NCBI RefSeq assembly: GCF_015477355.1
Contig: NZ_JADLRJ010000006.1
Coordinates: forward strand, 62,001-126,000
Reading direction: 5' to 3'
Source: Nocardia blacklockiae
Lineage (GTDB): Bacteria; Actinomycetota; Actinomycetes; Mycobacteriales; Mycobacteriaceae
DNA length: 64,000 nucleotides
The notes beneath the pieces were generated by a model that worked only from the letters and a program-made list of their open reading frames with translations, searched no databases and was not told where the DNA came from. This document shows, piece after piece, positions 7,641 through 16,316 of this stretch (position 1 is its first letter; the number at the start of each line of letters is the position of its first letter). The position numbers and the translations under genes were made by a program.

Positions 7641-9068
7641 CTAGCCTGCGGGGCAGTGGGAATTGGGCTGCGGGACAGTGAGGTCGAGGAGGTATCGGTC
7701 GGCTGTGCCGGTGGTGCAATCGTTTCGGCCGTAGACACCGTGGCCCCACCCGTCATAGGTGAGCAGTACCGAATTCGGTGTGTTGGCAGCGACATTCGTG
7801 GCCCACTCGTAAGGGGTCGCGGGGTCGTGCCGTGAATTCAGCAGCAGCACAGGGGGTGCGGCGGTGACGCGGGGCCGGTGGGGCGGATCGGGCGGCGGCG
7901 GCCAGTTCGAGCAGACGCTCGCGGCGATCCAGGCGAAGTGGGAGCGCAGGGTGCCTGCGTGTTGTTGCTGGTCTCGCCAGAGCTGTTCCCAGCGCGCCTG
8001 ATCGGGGATGTCGAAGGACCAATCGGAGCAGGCGATCAGCTCGGGGGCGGGTGCCGCCTCGCCGCGTCGCTGCGGTGCCGGGACAGGCGCCGGTGCGGGC
8101 GGCTGATCGTGCATCGTGCGCAAGGCGTTCGCGAGACCCGGCCAGTCGGGCTGGTAGAGGGGCTGGATCGCGGTGCGGCCCAGATCGAGCGGGCCGAGCG
8201 GGGTTCCGGTCGGGCTCGACAGCTCGCCGCGGACCGCGCGTTCGTACAGTTCGTCGTAGCGCGCCGACACATCGGTGCCGTGCAGTGCGCACGTGGCGTC
8301 CCGAGCGCACCAGGAAACGAACTTCGCGAAGGCATCCCGGCCGGCGCGCGCCTCGGTGGCGAGGAAATCGGGTCCGCCGAGACTGTGATCGTCGATGCTG
8401 TCGAGCACCATGGCGCGCACCTGCCGGGGGAACTGTTCGAGATACGCCTGGCCGGACATCGTCCCGTACGACCTGCCGTAGAGGCTGATGGTGTTCTCGC
8501 CCAGCGCCTTTCGTAAGGCGTCGACGTCCCGTGCCACGCTCGCGCTGTCGAGATGGTCGAACAGCGGGCCCGTGTATTCGCGGCAGCTCTCCGCGAGTTG
8601 CCGTGCGTAGGACGCGACTTCGGACAGTCGGCCGCCCGCGTCCGGCACCAGGTTCGGCCGGGCCGCCGCCAGTCCCGCGTCGCAGCGCATCGGGTGGCTG
8701 CGTCGCACCCCGCGCGGGTCGAAGCTGACGATGTCGAAGCGGGCACGTACTTCCGGGGAGAAGCGGTCGCCGCGCAGCAGTTCGTCGACGCCCGATGTGC
8801 CGGGGCCGCCGGGTAGCGAGATCAGGGTGCCGATCCGGGCGGCGTCGCGGGTTCGCTTGCGTGCCATGGCCATATCTATCGTCGAGCCGTCCGGGTGCGA
8901 CCAGTCGACCGGAACTGCGACTGTCGCGCACTCGACCTCCGCGTTCTCCGGACACGGTTGCCATGCGGGGGTCGGTGGTCGGCTCTCCGCCGGAGAGCAT
9001 GCGGCCAGCCCGGCCGTCACGCTCAGCAGGGCCAGCACAACCATGAGAACGGTTCGGCGCAATCGCAT
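7641..9068 (-). CDS. Secreted alpha/beta hydrolase lipoprotein with TAP-like C-terminus
   Basis: A 475-residue serine hydrolase of the tripeptidyl-aminopeptidase-like group (SlpD/E, CaeA type). It has a lipoprotein signal peptide with lipobox LAAC (Cys24), the oxyanion segment SLPGGPGTSG, nucleophile motif GRSYGT with Ser200, an acid in LLLNSRHDPATPYE and the catalytic His in GWGHGVY near the C-terminus. Several Cys outside the signal suggest disulfides, as usual for exported members. Such enzymes release N-terminal peptides or hydrolyse esters outside the membrane. An ATG 14 codons upstream is possible; neither start has a strong ribosome-binding site, and the internal one gives the tighter signal peptide. 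Confidence 0.82.
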   Translation of the reverse strand: MRLRRTVLMVVLALLSVTAGLAACSPAESRPPTPAWQPCPENAEVECATVAVPVDWSHPDGSTIDMAMARKRTRDAARIGTLISLPGGPGTSGVDELLRGDRFSPEVRARFDIVSFDPRGVRRSHPMRCDAGLAAARPNLVPDAGGRLSEVASYARQLAESCREYTGPLFDHLDSASVARDVDALRKALGENTISLYGRSYGTMSGQAYLEQFPRQVRAMVLDSIDDHSLGGPDFLATEARAGRDAFAKFVSWCARDATCALHGTDVSARYDELYERAVRGELSSPTGTPLGPLDLGRTAIQPLYQPDWPGLANALRTMHDQPPAPAPVPAPQRRGEAAPAPELIACSDWSFDIPDQARWEQLWRDQQQHAGTLRSHFAWIAASVCSNWPPPPDPPHRPRVTAAPPVLLLNSRHDPATPYEWATNVAANTPNSVLLTYDGWGHGVYGRNDCTTGTADRYLLDLTVPQPNSHCPAG

Positions 9069-9245
9069 GGGAGCAGCCTGTCCTGCCGGGGTACCGCCAG
9101 GCATCACCATGTGGGGGGATGTCGCCGTCCCTCCGGGGTACCGGTCGGCCGGAATCGTGCGGTCTATTGCACGGGCTGCGGTCGCGGGTCAAAGGCCGTG
9201 GGTCGCAGGCCAAGCACCACAGCCCGCCCTGTACCACCCGCCCCC

Positions 9246-10250
9246 TCAGCGCGTCTCGTCCACGGCAACCGGTCGTCGTTCGCGCCGCGACAATTCGCAC
9301 GCCTCGGCAATGTAGAAGGCCTCCAACGCCTCTCGCGGGGTACAGGGGCTCTCGACGCGGCCGGTCACCACCTCGGTGAATACCGCCAGCTCTCGTGCGT
9401 ATGCGCGACGGAAGCGCTCCATGAAACCGGGGTACGCCGAATATGGTGATGCGGAGCGACCGGGCTCGACCGAGCGCAGGGGCGCCCGATCGTCCAGCCC
9501 GACAACGACATTGCCCTTGGAGCCGAGGGCTTCCAACCGCACGTCGTATCCGGCCCCGTTGTAGCGGCTCAGCGAAACCGTCGCCAGCGCACCGTCGTCC
9601 AGCCGCAGCAGCGCCGCGGCGGTGTCCACGTCACCGGCGTCGGCGAAGAATCGCGCACCGCGATTGGCGCCCAGCACGAACACCTCGGTCACCTCGCGCC
9701 CGGTGACCCAGCGGATGATGTCGAAATCGTGCACGCCGCAATCCCGGAACAGCCCACCCGAGCGCGGGATGTAGTCCGCGGGCGGCGGGGCCGGGTCCAA
9801 AGTGGTGGCGCGCAGGGTGTGCAGCCAGCCGAGTTCGCCGGACGCGACGGCGGCCCGCGCGGCGGTGTACCCGGCATCGAAACGACGCTGGAAACCGATT
9901 TGCACTGGCACCGAAGCTTTTTCGACGTGGTCGACGACGGCGCGGGTGCCCGCGATGTGGGCGGCCACCGGCTTCTCGCAGAAGACCGGGAGGTTGCGGT
10001 CGACGGCCGCGAGCACGAGTTCGGGATGGGAGTCGGTGGCGGTGGCGACCACCAGACCCGAGATATCGGCGTCGAACAGGGCATCGACGTCGGGCGCGAA
10101 GTCGACGCCGAGCTTCGTAGCGGTGGCCCTCGCTCGTTCGGGATCGGCGTCGGCGACCACGACCCCGGCGACGTTCGGGAGGCTCTTCAGGATCTCCGCG
10201 TGCGCGCCGCCGATGCGGCCCGTGCCGGCGAGGCCCAGCCTGATGGTCAT
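9246..10250 (-). CDS. Gfo/Idh/MocA family NAD(P)-dependent oxidoreductase, inositol 2-dehydrogenase-like
   Basis: A 334-residue dehydrogenase. The N-terminal Rossmann fold shows GLAGTGRIGGAHAE, the central EKPVAAH carries the conserved Lys of the family, and GGLFRDCGVHDFDIIRW holds the usual Asp/His active-site pair. Length and overall pattern fit inositol 2-dehydrogenase (IolG) or a related polyol dehydrogenase. Its start overlaps the stop of the LacI gene as ATGA, so both are one transcript. Across the promoter are an IolE-like protein, IolC and IolD, which makes oxidation of an inositol isomer to an inosose the most likely reaction. The exact isomer cannot be read. Confidence 0.82.
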   Translation of the reverse strand: MTIRLGLAGTGRIGGAHAEILKSLPNVAGVVVADADPERARATATKLGVDFAPDVDALFDADISGLVVATATDSHPELVLAAVDRNLPVFCEKPVAAHIAGTRAVVDHVEKASVPVQIGFQRRFDAGYTAARAAVASGELGWLHTLRATTLDPAPPPADYIPRSGGLFRDCGVHDFDIIRWVTGREVTEVFVLGANRGARFFADAGDVDTAAALLRLDDGALATVSLSRYNGAGYDVRLEALGSKGNVVVGLDDRAPLRSVEPGRSASPYSAYPGFMERFRRAYARELAVFTEVVTGRVESPCTPREALEAFYIAEACELSRRERRPVAVDETR

Positions 10251-11254
10251 GAGGGACTCCTGTCGGTGGTCGATCGGACGACCAGCGTCGGCCGCACGCG
10301 CCGGCGCACCGGTGCGGTACGGCCGTCGCGCAACCGTTCGGCCAGCGCCGTGACCGCCAGTCGGCCGATCTCGACGCGCGGCTGGTCGATGGTGGTCAGC
10401 GAGAGGTGACGCAGCGCGGCCAGCGACGAGTTGTCGTAGCCGACGAGGGAGACGTCCCGCGGGATCCGCAGTCCCGCGTCCGCGAGCGCGGACATCGCGC
10501 CGACGGCGTTGAAGTCGTTGCCGCACACCAGTGCGGTCGGAAACGCGCTGGGAGAGAACACCTTCAGCAGCTTCTGAACCGCGGCGGCCCCGGCCGCGTC
10601 GGTGTGCTCACTCCGAATCACCATGGGCTCCAGGCCGTGTCGCTTCATGGCGGCCAGGTAGCCCCGGCGGCGCGGGGCGGCGGTGAAGGCCGCGCCCCCG
10701 TCGAAGTGCACGATCCGCCGATGCCCGAGCGACACCAGATGTTCGACGGCCAGCGCGGTACCGGCCGCGCCGTCGTCGTTGACGGTGTCGACGGTGCCGA
10801 GCGTCGAACCGCGCGACACCAGGACGACCGGACACTGCCGCGACGCCTCCCGGATGGCCGCCGCGGGCAGCACCGGAGACAGCAGAACGATCCCGCCGGG
10901 CCGGAACCCCTGCAGACTCTCGAGCGCGGCGCGTTCGCGAGAAGCGTTGCGGCACCCGGTGTTCAGGATCAACTCCAGCCCTACCTGCTGGGCCGCCGCG
11001 TCCATACCCGCCACGACATCGGCGAAGAACGGGTTGCGCAGATCCGAGACCAAGACGCCGACGAGCGCCGAGGTGCGACTGGCCAGCGAGCGCGCCATCG
11101 CGTGCGGCCGGTAACCCAGCTCCGCGGCCGCTCGCTGCACCGCGCGGCGACGGTGGTCGCTCACCTTCGGCGACCCGCGCATGACCAGCGAGACCAGCGC
11201 GCGGGAGACGCCCGCCTCGGCGGCGACGTCCTCCATGGTGGGCCGGGTCGTCAT
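10247..11254 (-). CDS. LacI family transcriptional regulator of the polyol cluster
   Basis: A 335-residue LacI/GalR regulator. The N-terminal helix-turn-helix and hinge are complete (MEDVAAEAGVSRALVSLVMR; LGYRPHAMARSLAS), followed by a periplasmic-binding-like sensor domain and the C-terminal DVSLVGYDNSSLA signature. It is divergent from the importer and iol genes, and the shared spacer contains two copies of a 14-bp palindrome centred on GAGCGCTC, the expected operator type for this family. It also heads a two-gene transcript with the dehydrogenase. It is probably a repressor released by an inositol-derived sugar, which is inference. Confidence 0.9.
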   Translation of the reverse strand: MTTRPTMEDVAAEAGVSRALVSLVMRGSPKVSDHRRRAVQRAAAELGYRPHAMARSLASRTSALVGVLVSDLRNPFFADVVAGMDAAAQQVGLELILNTGCRNASRERAALESLQGFRPGGIVLLSPVLPAAAIREASRQCPVVLVSRGSTLGTVDTVNDDGAAGTALAVEHLVSLGHRRIVHFDGGAAFTAAPRRRGYLAAMKRHGLEPMVIRSEHTDAAGAAAVQKLLKVFSPSAFPTALVCGNDFNAVGAMSALADAGLRIPRDVSLVGYDNSSLAALRHLSLTTIDQPRVEIGRLAVTALAERLRDGRTAPVRRRVRPTLVVRSTTDRSPS

Positions 11255-11330
11255 GGGTGCTCCTGGGCGCTCGAACGCGGCGGATCACGGCACGCGTGCT
11301 GGACGTTACAGCGTTCCCGATCGGCGGACA

Positions 11331-11344
11331 ATAGAGCGCTCCAA
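11331..11344. promoter_or_regulatory. Putative LacI operator, LacI-proximal copy
   Basis: ATAGAGCGCTCCAA matches the second copy of the palindrome in this spacer at 12 of 14 positions and keeps the central GAGCGCTC. It begins 77 bases upstream of the LacI start, a position suited to autoregulation. Confidence 0.65.
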
Positions 11345-11466
11345 CAGCTGGAAACGCCCGGGCGGCAAGCCCTCCGGGCTGCGGGTTCGCGGCCATATCT
11401 GCAGGTAGAAGAGTGGATGGCGGACCGGCCCGGTGCCTTGACACGGAAGTGACGCAGGTTACATAG

Positions 11467-11480
11467 TTGGAGCGCTCCAA
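11467..11480. promoter_or_regulatory. Putative LacI operator, importer-proximal copy
   Basis: TTGGAGCGCTCCAA is a perfect 14-bp palindrome of the LacI/GalR type with the central CG these proteins prefer. It ends 47 bases before the first gene of the import and catabolic operon. Confidence 0.75.
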
Positions 11481-11527
11481 GAGTGTGAACGCCGCCGATC
11501 GCACACCCGACAGGCCGGAGAAGTCCG

Positions 11528-12430
11528 ATGACCGAACCGCTGCAGCCGCTGCGAGTCGCCGCCGCGCCGATCTCCTGGGGTGTCTGCGAGGTGCCGGGCT
11601 GGGGGCACGTCCTCGACGCGGCCACCGTGCTGGGCGAGATGCGCGCGCTCGGGCTCACCGCTACCGAATTCGGGCCGCCGGGGTATCTGCCGGGGCGGCC
11701 GAGTGCCGCGCGGGAGTTGTTGGGGCGCTACGGAATCACCGCTGTCGGCGGGTTCCTGGCGCTGCCGCTGCACCGAGCGACCGGCCACGTTCGCACCGCC
11801 GCCGCGACCGCCGCGGCCTTGTTCGCCGCCACCGGCGCGGAGGTTCTGGTGCTGGCGGCCGCCACCGGCGCACACGGCTACGACCTCCGCGTGCCGCTCA
11901 GGGACCGCGAGTGGCGGATGCTCGTCGACACCGCCGCCGCCGTCCGCGATATCGCCGCCGAACACGGCCTGCGCACCGTGCTGCATCCGCACGTCGGGAC
12001 GCATGTGCAGACCGGGGCGGAGGTGGAGCGGTTTTTGGCCGATTCCGACCTCGACCTCTGTCTCGACACCGGTCACCTGCTGGTCGGCGGCACCGATCCG
12101 GTGGACTGGGCGCGCGACCACGCCGACCGGATCGGGCATATTCACCTCAAGGATGTCCGAAACTCCCTCGCCGACGAGATCCGCGGCGGAACAATGGCAT
12201 ACGGCCGAGCCGTGCGGCAGGGGCTGTTCGCCCCGCTGGGGGAGGGGGATATCGACATCGAGGCCTTGGTGCGCTGCGTACACGATGCCGGCTACCGCGG
12301 CTGGTACGTCATCGAACAGGACACCGCGCTGCGGCCGGGCGACACCGCCGCGGCCGCGACCCGCGACACCGCCCGCAGCCTGCGCTGCCTGGCGGACATC
12401 GGCGCCGCGCTGGAGACGGCGCGAATCTAG
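11528..12430 (+). CDS. IolE-like TIM-barrel sugar isomerase/dehydratase
   Basis: A 300-residue xylose-isomerase-like TIM barrel. PISWGVCEVPGWG at the N-terminus is characteristic of inosose dehydratase-like proteins in inositol clusters, and LHPHVGTHVQT, DLCLDTGHLLVGGTDP and HIHLKDV contain the metal-binding Asp and His residues of the fold. The likely reaction is dehydration or isomerisation of an inosose, feeding IolD. It is the first gene after the LacI operator and is followed 9 bases later by the binding protein, so it leads the operon. The general fold is certain. The IolE assignment is good but not proven, since an IolI/IolH-type isomerase would look similar. Confidence 0.8.
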   Translation: MTEPLQPLRVAAAPISWGVCEVPGWGHVLDAATVLGEMRALGLTATEFGPPGYLPGRPSAARELLGRYGITAVGGFLALPLHRATGHVRTAAATAAALFAATGAEVLVLAAATGAHGYDLRVPLRDREWRMLVDTAAAVRDIAAEHGLRTVLHPHVGTHVQTGAEVERFLADSDLDLCLDTGHLLVGGTDPVDWARDHADRIGHIHLKDVRNSLADEIRGGTMAYGRAVRQGLFAPLGEGDIDIEALVRCVHDAGYRGWYVIEQDTALRPGDTAAAATRDTARSLRCLADIGAALETARI

Positions 12431-12439
12431 GTTGGAGCC

Positions 12440-13495
12440 ATGACGACGAAGTCTCGACCACCCGGCCCGGGGCCAGGGCCCAACGGTGATGAGCGGCGTG
12501 ACCTGCGTGCAGTGCGTGGTGGGGTGGGCTGGTGGCGTGTACTGCCGTGGTTGGTGGTCGGGGTGGTGTTGGCTGCTTGCAGTGGGCCGGGTGCCGACGC
12601 GCCGGTGGGGGAGACCCGGGCACCGGTGGCCGCGGGGAAGCTCGAGTCCGTCGCGGTGGTTACGCACGGGACGCCCGGCGACGCGTTCTGGAATGTGGTG
12701 AAGAACGGGGCGCAGGCCGCCGGGAAGGATCTGGGGATTCGAGTCGAGTACAACTCGGCCGGGGATCCCGGTGAGCAGGCCAAGCTCGTGGACAACGCGG
12801 TGGCGCAGGGCGTCGGCGGGCTCGTGGTGTCGATGGCCAACCCGCAGGCGCTGGGCCCGTCGATCGAACGTGCTGTGACAGCGGGCATTCCGGTGGTCAC
12901 CATCAACTCCGGCGAGGCCGAGAGCGCGCGGTTCGGGGCCATCGGGCACGTGGGCCAGAGCGAGCGCGCCGCGGGCGAGGCCGCGGGGCGGCGGCTGAAG
13001 GAGGCCGGAAAGTCCAAGATGCTCTGCGTGATCCACGAAGCGGGCAATGTCAGCGCCGCCGAACGCTGCGGCGGCGCGATCGGCGGCTTCGGCAATGCCA
13101 CCACCCTGCAGGTCGACATCAACAACCCGACCGACGCGCAGTCCCGCATCAAAGGCGCGCTGGAGGCCGACCGTGCGATCGACGCGGTGCTGACCCTGAA
13201 TTCGCAGATCGCGGCGCGGGCCGTCGCGGCGGCGGGGGAGTCCCGGTCGAGCGCTACGGTCGCCACCTTCGACCTGAATTCCGATGTGGTGGAAGCGATC
13301 CGGGCGGGCAAGCTGCTGTTCGCCGTCGACCAGCAGCAGTACGAACAGGGCTACCTGCCGGTCGTGATGTTGCAGCTGTACCGCACCAATCTCAATGCCG
13401 TCGGCGGCGGCCGGCCGGTCCAGACGGGACCGGCCTTCGTCGACTCCGGCAATGTCGACGCCATCGCCGCGCTGGTGGCGCAGGGCACCCGCTGA
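12440..13495 (+). CDS. Sugar/polyol ABC transporter substrate-binding lipoprotein
   Basis: A 351-residue solute-binding protein of the ribose/inositol type (Peripla_BP_4). A long basic N-terminal extension precedes a lipoprotein signal with lipobox LAAC (Cys47). The mature domain shows [20 protein letters not shown], ending a family-typical first strand and helix, then [11 protein letters not shown] and the [11 protein letters not shown] segment before the last strands. It would capture the substrate outside the membrane and pass it to the permease encoded next. The gene context makes inositol the best guess for its ligand. Confidence 0.88.
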   Translation: MTTKSRPPGPGPGPNGDERRDLRAVRGGVGWWRVLPWLVVGVVLAACSGPGADAPVGETRAPVAAGKLESVAVVTHGTPGDAFWNVVKNGAQAAGKDLGIRVEYNSAGDPGEQAKLVDNAVAQGVGGLVVSMANPQALGPSIERAVTAGIPVVTINSGEAESARFGAIGHVGQSERAAGEAAGRRLKEAGKSKMLCVIHEAGNVSAAERCGGAIGGFGNATTLQVDINNPTDAQSRIKGALEADRAIDAVLTLNSQIAARAVAAAGESRSSATVATFDLNSDVVEAIRAGKLLFAVDQQQYEQGYLPVVMLQLYRTNLNAVGGGRPVQTGPAFVDSGNVDAIAALVAQGTR

Positions 13496-13512
13496 GTACA
13501 GGAGTGGACGAG

Positions 13513-14553
13513 ATGAGTGCTGCCACAGCCACTTCCGACGCGGTCCCGGCGCGCGCCGCGCTGCTGAACCGGCTGGTCGTGCGGCCGGAGATCGGTTCCG
13601 CGCTGGGCGCGGTGCTGGTGTTCGTGTTCTTCTCGGTCATCACGGACAAGTTCCTGAGCCCGCTCGGCGTTGCCACCTGGCTCGACGACGCCTCCACCCT
13701 GGGCATCATGGCGGTGGCCGTGGCGCTGTTGATGATCGGCGGCGAGTTCGACCTGTCCGCCGGTGTGATGACCGCCTCGACCGCGCTGGTCACCGCGCTG
13801 CTGGCGGTCGAGGCGGGCTGGAACGTGTGGCCCGCGCTGCTGGTTTCGCTGCTGTTCGCGCTGGCTGTGGGCGCGCTCAACGGCTGGCTGGTGATGCGCA
13901 CCGGCCTGCCGAGCTTCATCGTCACCCTCGGCACCTTCCTGGCGCTGCAGGGCGTGAATCTCGGCGTCACCCGCCTGGTGACCGGCACCGTGCAGGTCTC
14001 GGGCATGCGTTCGGCGTCCGGATACTCTTCGGCCGGTTGGGTTTTCGCCTCGACGACCGATCTCGGCGAGGCCCGGATCCAGGCGTCGGTGGTCTGGTGG
14101 GTCGTGCTCACCGCGATCGCCGCGCTGGTGCTGATGCGTACTCGGTTCGGCAACTGGGTCTTCGCTGTCGGCGGGGCGCCGGACAGCGCCCGCGCCGTCG
14201 GCGTGCCCGCGGTGCGGACGAAGATCCTGCTGTTCATGACCACCGCCGCCGCCGGCTGGGTGGTCGGCTCCTGCAACATCCTGCGCTTCGCGAGCGTGCA
14301 GGCCAATCAGGGTGTGGGACTGGAGTTCCAGTACATCATCGCCGCCGTCGTCGGCGGGTGTCTGCTCACCGGCGGGTTCGGCTCGGTGCTCGGAGCCGCG
14401 ATCGGCGCGTTGATCTTCGGCATGGCGCGGCAGGGAATCGTGTTCGCGCGCTGGGACAGCGACTGGTTCATGTTGTTCCTCGGCGTCCTGCTGCTCTCGG
14501 CGGTGCTGGTCAACAACGCGTTCAAGAAGCGGGCGGAAAGGGTGCGGCGATGA
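13513..14553 (+). CDS. ABC transporter permease, ribose/inositol type
   Basis: A 346-residue inner-membrane permease of the BPD_transp_2 family (RbsC-like). About nine hydrophobic segments are visible, with the family motifs [11 protein letters not shown] near residue 78, [20 protein letters not shown] and the cytoplasmic EAA-like loop around [16 protein letters not shown] was preferred to a GTG three codons upstream because GGAG sits 8 bases before it, whereas the GTG would overlap that site. The stop overlaps the ATG of the ATPase gene as ATGA, so translation of the two is probably coupled. Confidence 0.88.
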   Translation: MSAATATSDAVPARAALLNRLVVRPEIGSALGAVLVFVFFSVITDKFLSPLGVATWLDDASTLGIMAVAVALLMIGGEFDLSAGVMTASTALVTALLAVEAGWNVWPALLVSLLFALAVGALNGWLVMRTGLPSFIVTLGTFLALQGVNLGVTRLVTGTVQVSGMRSASGYSSAGWVFASTTDLGEARIQASVVWWVVLTAIAALVLMRTRFGNWVFAVGGAPDSARAVGVPAVRTKILLFMTTAAAGWVVGSCNILRFASVQANQGVGLEFQYIIAAVVGGCLLTGGFGSVLGAAIGALIFGMARQGIVFARWDSDWFMLFLGVLLLSAVLVNNAFKKRAERVRR

Positions 14554-15332
14554 CGGTTCCGCTGATCGAAACCCGCGGCGTCGGAAAGAGTTACGGCGGC
14601 GTGGTGGCACTGCGCGACGTGTCGACGGTGGTGAATGCCGGTGAGGTCACGTGCGTGCTCGGCGACAACGGCGCGGGCAAGTCCACGCTGATCAAGATCC
14701 TCGCGGGGGTGCACCGCCACGACACGGGCGAACTGCTGGTCGCCGGTGAGCCGACCGTATTCGGTTCTCCCCGTGCGGCTCTGGACGCGGGGATCGCCAC
14801 CGTGTACCAGGACCTGGCCGTGGTGCCGCTGATGAGCGTGTGGCGCAATTTCGTGCTCGGTTCCGAGCCCACGATCGGGGCCGGGCCCTTCCGGCTGCTG
14901 GATCGGCGCAAGGGCACCGACATCGCCCGGAAGGCGCTGGCGGAGATGGGGATCGAGCTGCGCGACCTGGAGCAGCCGGTGGGGACGCTGTCCGGCGGGC
15001 AGCGCCAGTGCGTCGCCATCGCCCGCGCGGTGCACTACGGCGCGAAGGTGCTGATCCTCGACGAGCCGACCGCGGCGCTGGGCGTCAAGCAGTCCGGGAT
15101 CGTGCTGCGCTACGTGGTACAAGCCCGCGACCGGGGTCTCGGCGTCGTGCTCATCACCCACAATCCGCATCACGCCTATCCTGTCGGCGATCGGTTCCTG
15201 CTGCTGAAGCGAGGCAGTGTCCTGGGCTCCTACGAGAAGTCCGACATCGACCTGCCCGAGCTGACCCGTCAGATGGCCGGCGGCGCGGAACTCGAAGCGC
15301 TACAGCACGAATTGGAGCGGACGGAGCCGTGA
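14550..15332 (+). CDS. ABC transporter ATP-binding protein, single-domain sugar type
   Basis: A 260-residue ATPase that energises the adjacent permease. Walker A is GDNGAGKST (38-46), the signature LSGGQ (147-151), Walker B VLILDE (167-172) and the H-loop LITHNPHH. The segment [13 protein letters not shown] is typical of the FrcA-like subgroup of sugar importers, which have one nucleotide-binding domain instead of the fused pair found in RbsA, so it should work as a homodimer. It overlaps the permease gene by four bases and the next gene by four. Confidence 0.88.
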   Translation: MTVPLIETRGVGKSYGGVVALRDVSTVVNAGEVTCVLGDNGAGKSTLIKILAGVHRHDTGELLVAGEPTVFGSPRAALDAGIATVYQDLAVVPLMSVWRNFVLGSEPTIGAGPFRLLDRRKGTDIARKALAEMGIELRDLEQPVGTLSGGQRQCVAIARAVHYGAKVLILDEPTAALGVKQSGIVLRYVVQARDRGLGVVLITHNPHHAYPVGDRFLLLKRGSVLGSYEKSDIDLPELTRQMAGGAELEALQHELERTEP

Positions 15333-16303
15333 CCGGGACGGCGGAGCCGCTGGAGGTGCTGACGGTAGGACGGGTCGGAGTCGACCTGTACCCGCAGCAG
15401 AGCGGCGTGCCGCTGGCCGAGGTGCGGACGTTCGAGAAGTTCCTCGGCGGCACCGCGACCAATGTGGCGGTGGCCGCCGCCCGGCTCGGTCGGCGCAGCG
15501 CGGTGCTGACCAAAGTGGGGCCGGACGGGTTCGGCGACTTCGTGCGCACAGCGCTCACCGGTTTCGGCGTCTCGCCCCGCTACGTGTCGACCGCGCCGGG
15601 CTTGCAGACGCCCGTGGTGTTCTGTGCCTTGCGGCCGCCGGCCGATCCGCCGCTGGTGTTCTACCGCGCGCCGATCGCGCCCGATCTGACGATCACCGCC
15701 GACGAGGTGCCCTGGGACGTGGTGGAAACCGTTCCGCTGCTGTGGGTTACGGGGACGGGCGTGAGCGCCGAGTCCGCCCGCTCCACGCAGCACGCGATCC
15801 TGGAGCGGCGGGCGCGGTCCGGCCACACCGTGCTCGACCTCGACTACCGGCCGATGTTCTGGCCCGACGCCGCCACCGCGGCCCGCGCGATCGGCGCGCT
15901 GCTCGAGCACGTGAACGTGGTGGTGGGCAACCGATCCGAGGCCGAAGTGGTGGTCGGCACCGCCGATCCGGACGAGGCAGCCGATCGCCTGCTGGACCGC
16001 GGAGTGCGGCTGGCAGTGATCAAATGCGGCTCCGAGGGCGTACTGGCCGCCACCGGAGACGGGCGCTGGACGGTCCCGGCCTGCCGCGTCGACGTGGTGT
16101 GCGGGCTCGGCGCGGGCGACGGCTTCGGCGGAGCACTCGTACACGGCCTACTGTCCGGCTGGCAACCCGACCGCATCGCGGCCTATGCCAACGCGGCCGG
16201 GGCAGTGGTGGTTTCGCGCCTGGCATGCGCCGACGCCATGCCGACCCCGGCCGAAATCGAGGCCATGCTGTGCGGTGAGTGTGCGGCCTCGCAGCGAGGG
16301 TGA
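15329..16303 (+). CDS. iolC: 5-dehydro-2-deoxygluconokinase (PfkB family)
   Basis: A 324-residue PfkB-type carbohydrate kinase. The N-terminal [17 protein letters not shown] and the following [20 protein letters not shown] are the IolC signature; the C-terminal [17 protein letters not shown] holds the catalytic Asp of the family (GAGD). IolC phosphorylates 5-dehydro-2-deoxygluconate in the myo-inositol pathway. The GTG start overlaps the stop of the ATPase gene as GTGA. IolD follows directly, which supports the pathway assignment. The next enzymes, IolB and IolJ, are not encoded nearby. Confidence 0.87.
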   Translation: MTGTAEPLEVLTVGRVGVDLYPQQSGVPLAEVRTFEKFLGGTATNVAVAAARLGRRSAVLTKVGPDGFGDFVRTALTGFGVSPRYVSTAPGLQTPVVFCALRPPADPPLVFYRAPIAPDLTITADEVPWDVVETVPLLWVTGTGVSAESARSTQHAILERRARSGHTVLDLDYRPMFWPDAATAARAIGALLEHVNVVVGNRSEAEVVVGTADPDEAADRLLDRGVRLAVIKCGSEGVLAATGDGRWTVPACRVDVVCGLGAGDGFGGALVHGLLSGWQPDRIAAYANAAGAVVVSRLACADAMPTPAEIEAMLCGECAASQRG

Positions 16304-16316
16304 AGGGTTGTTGGAT

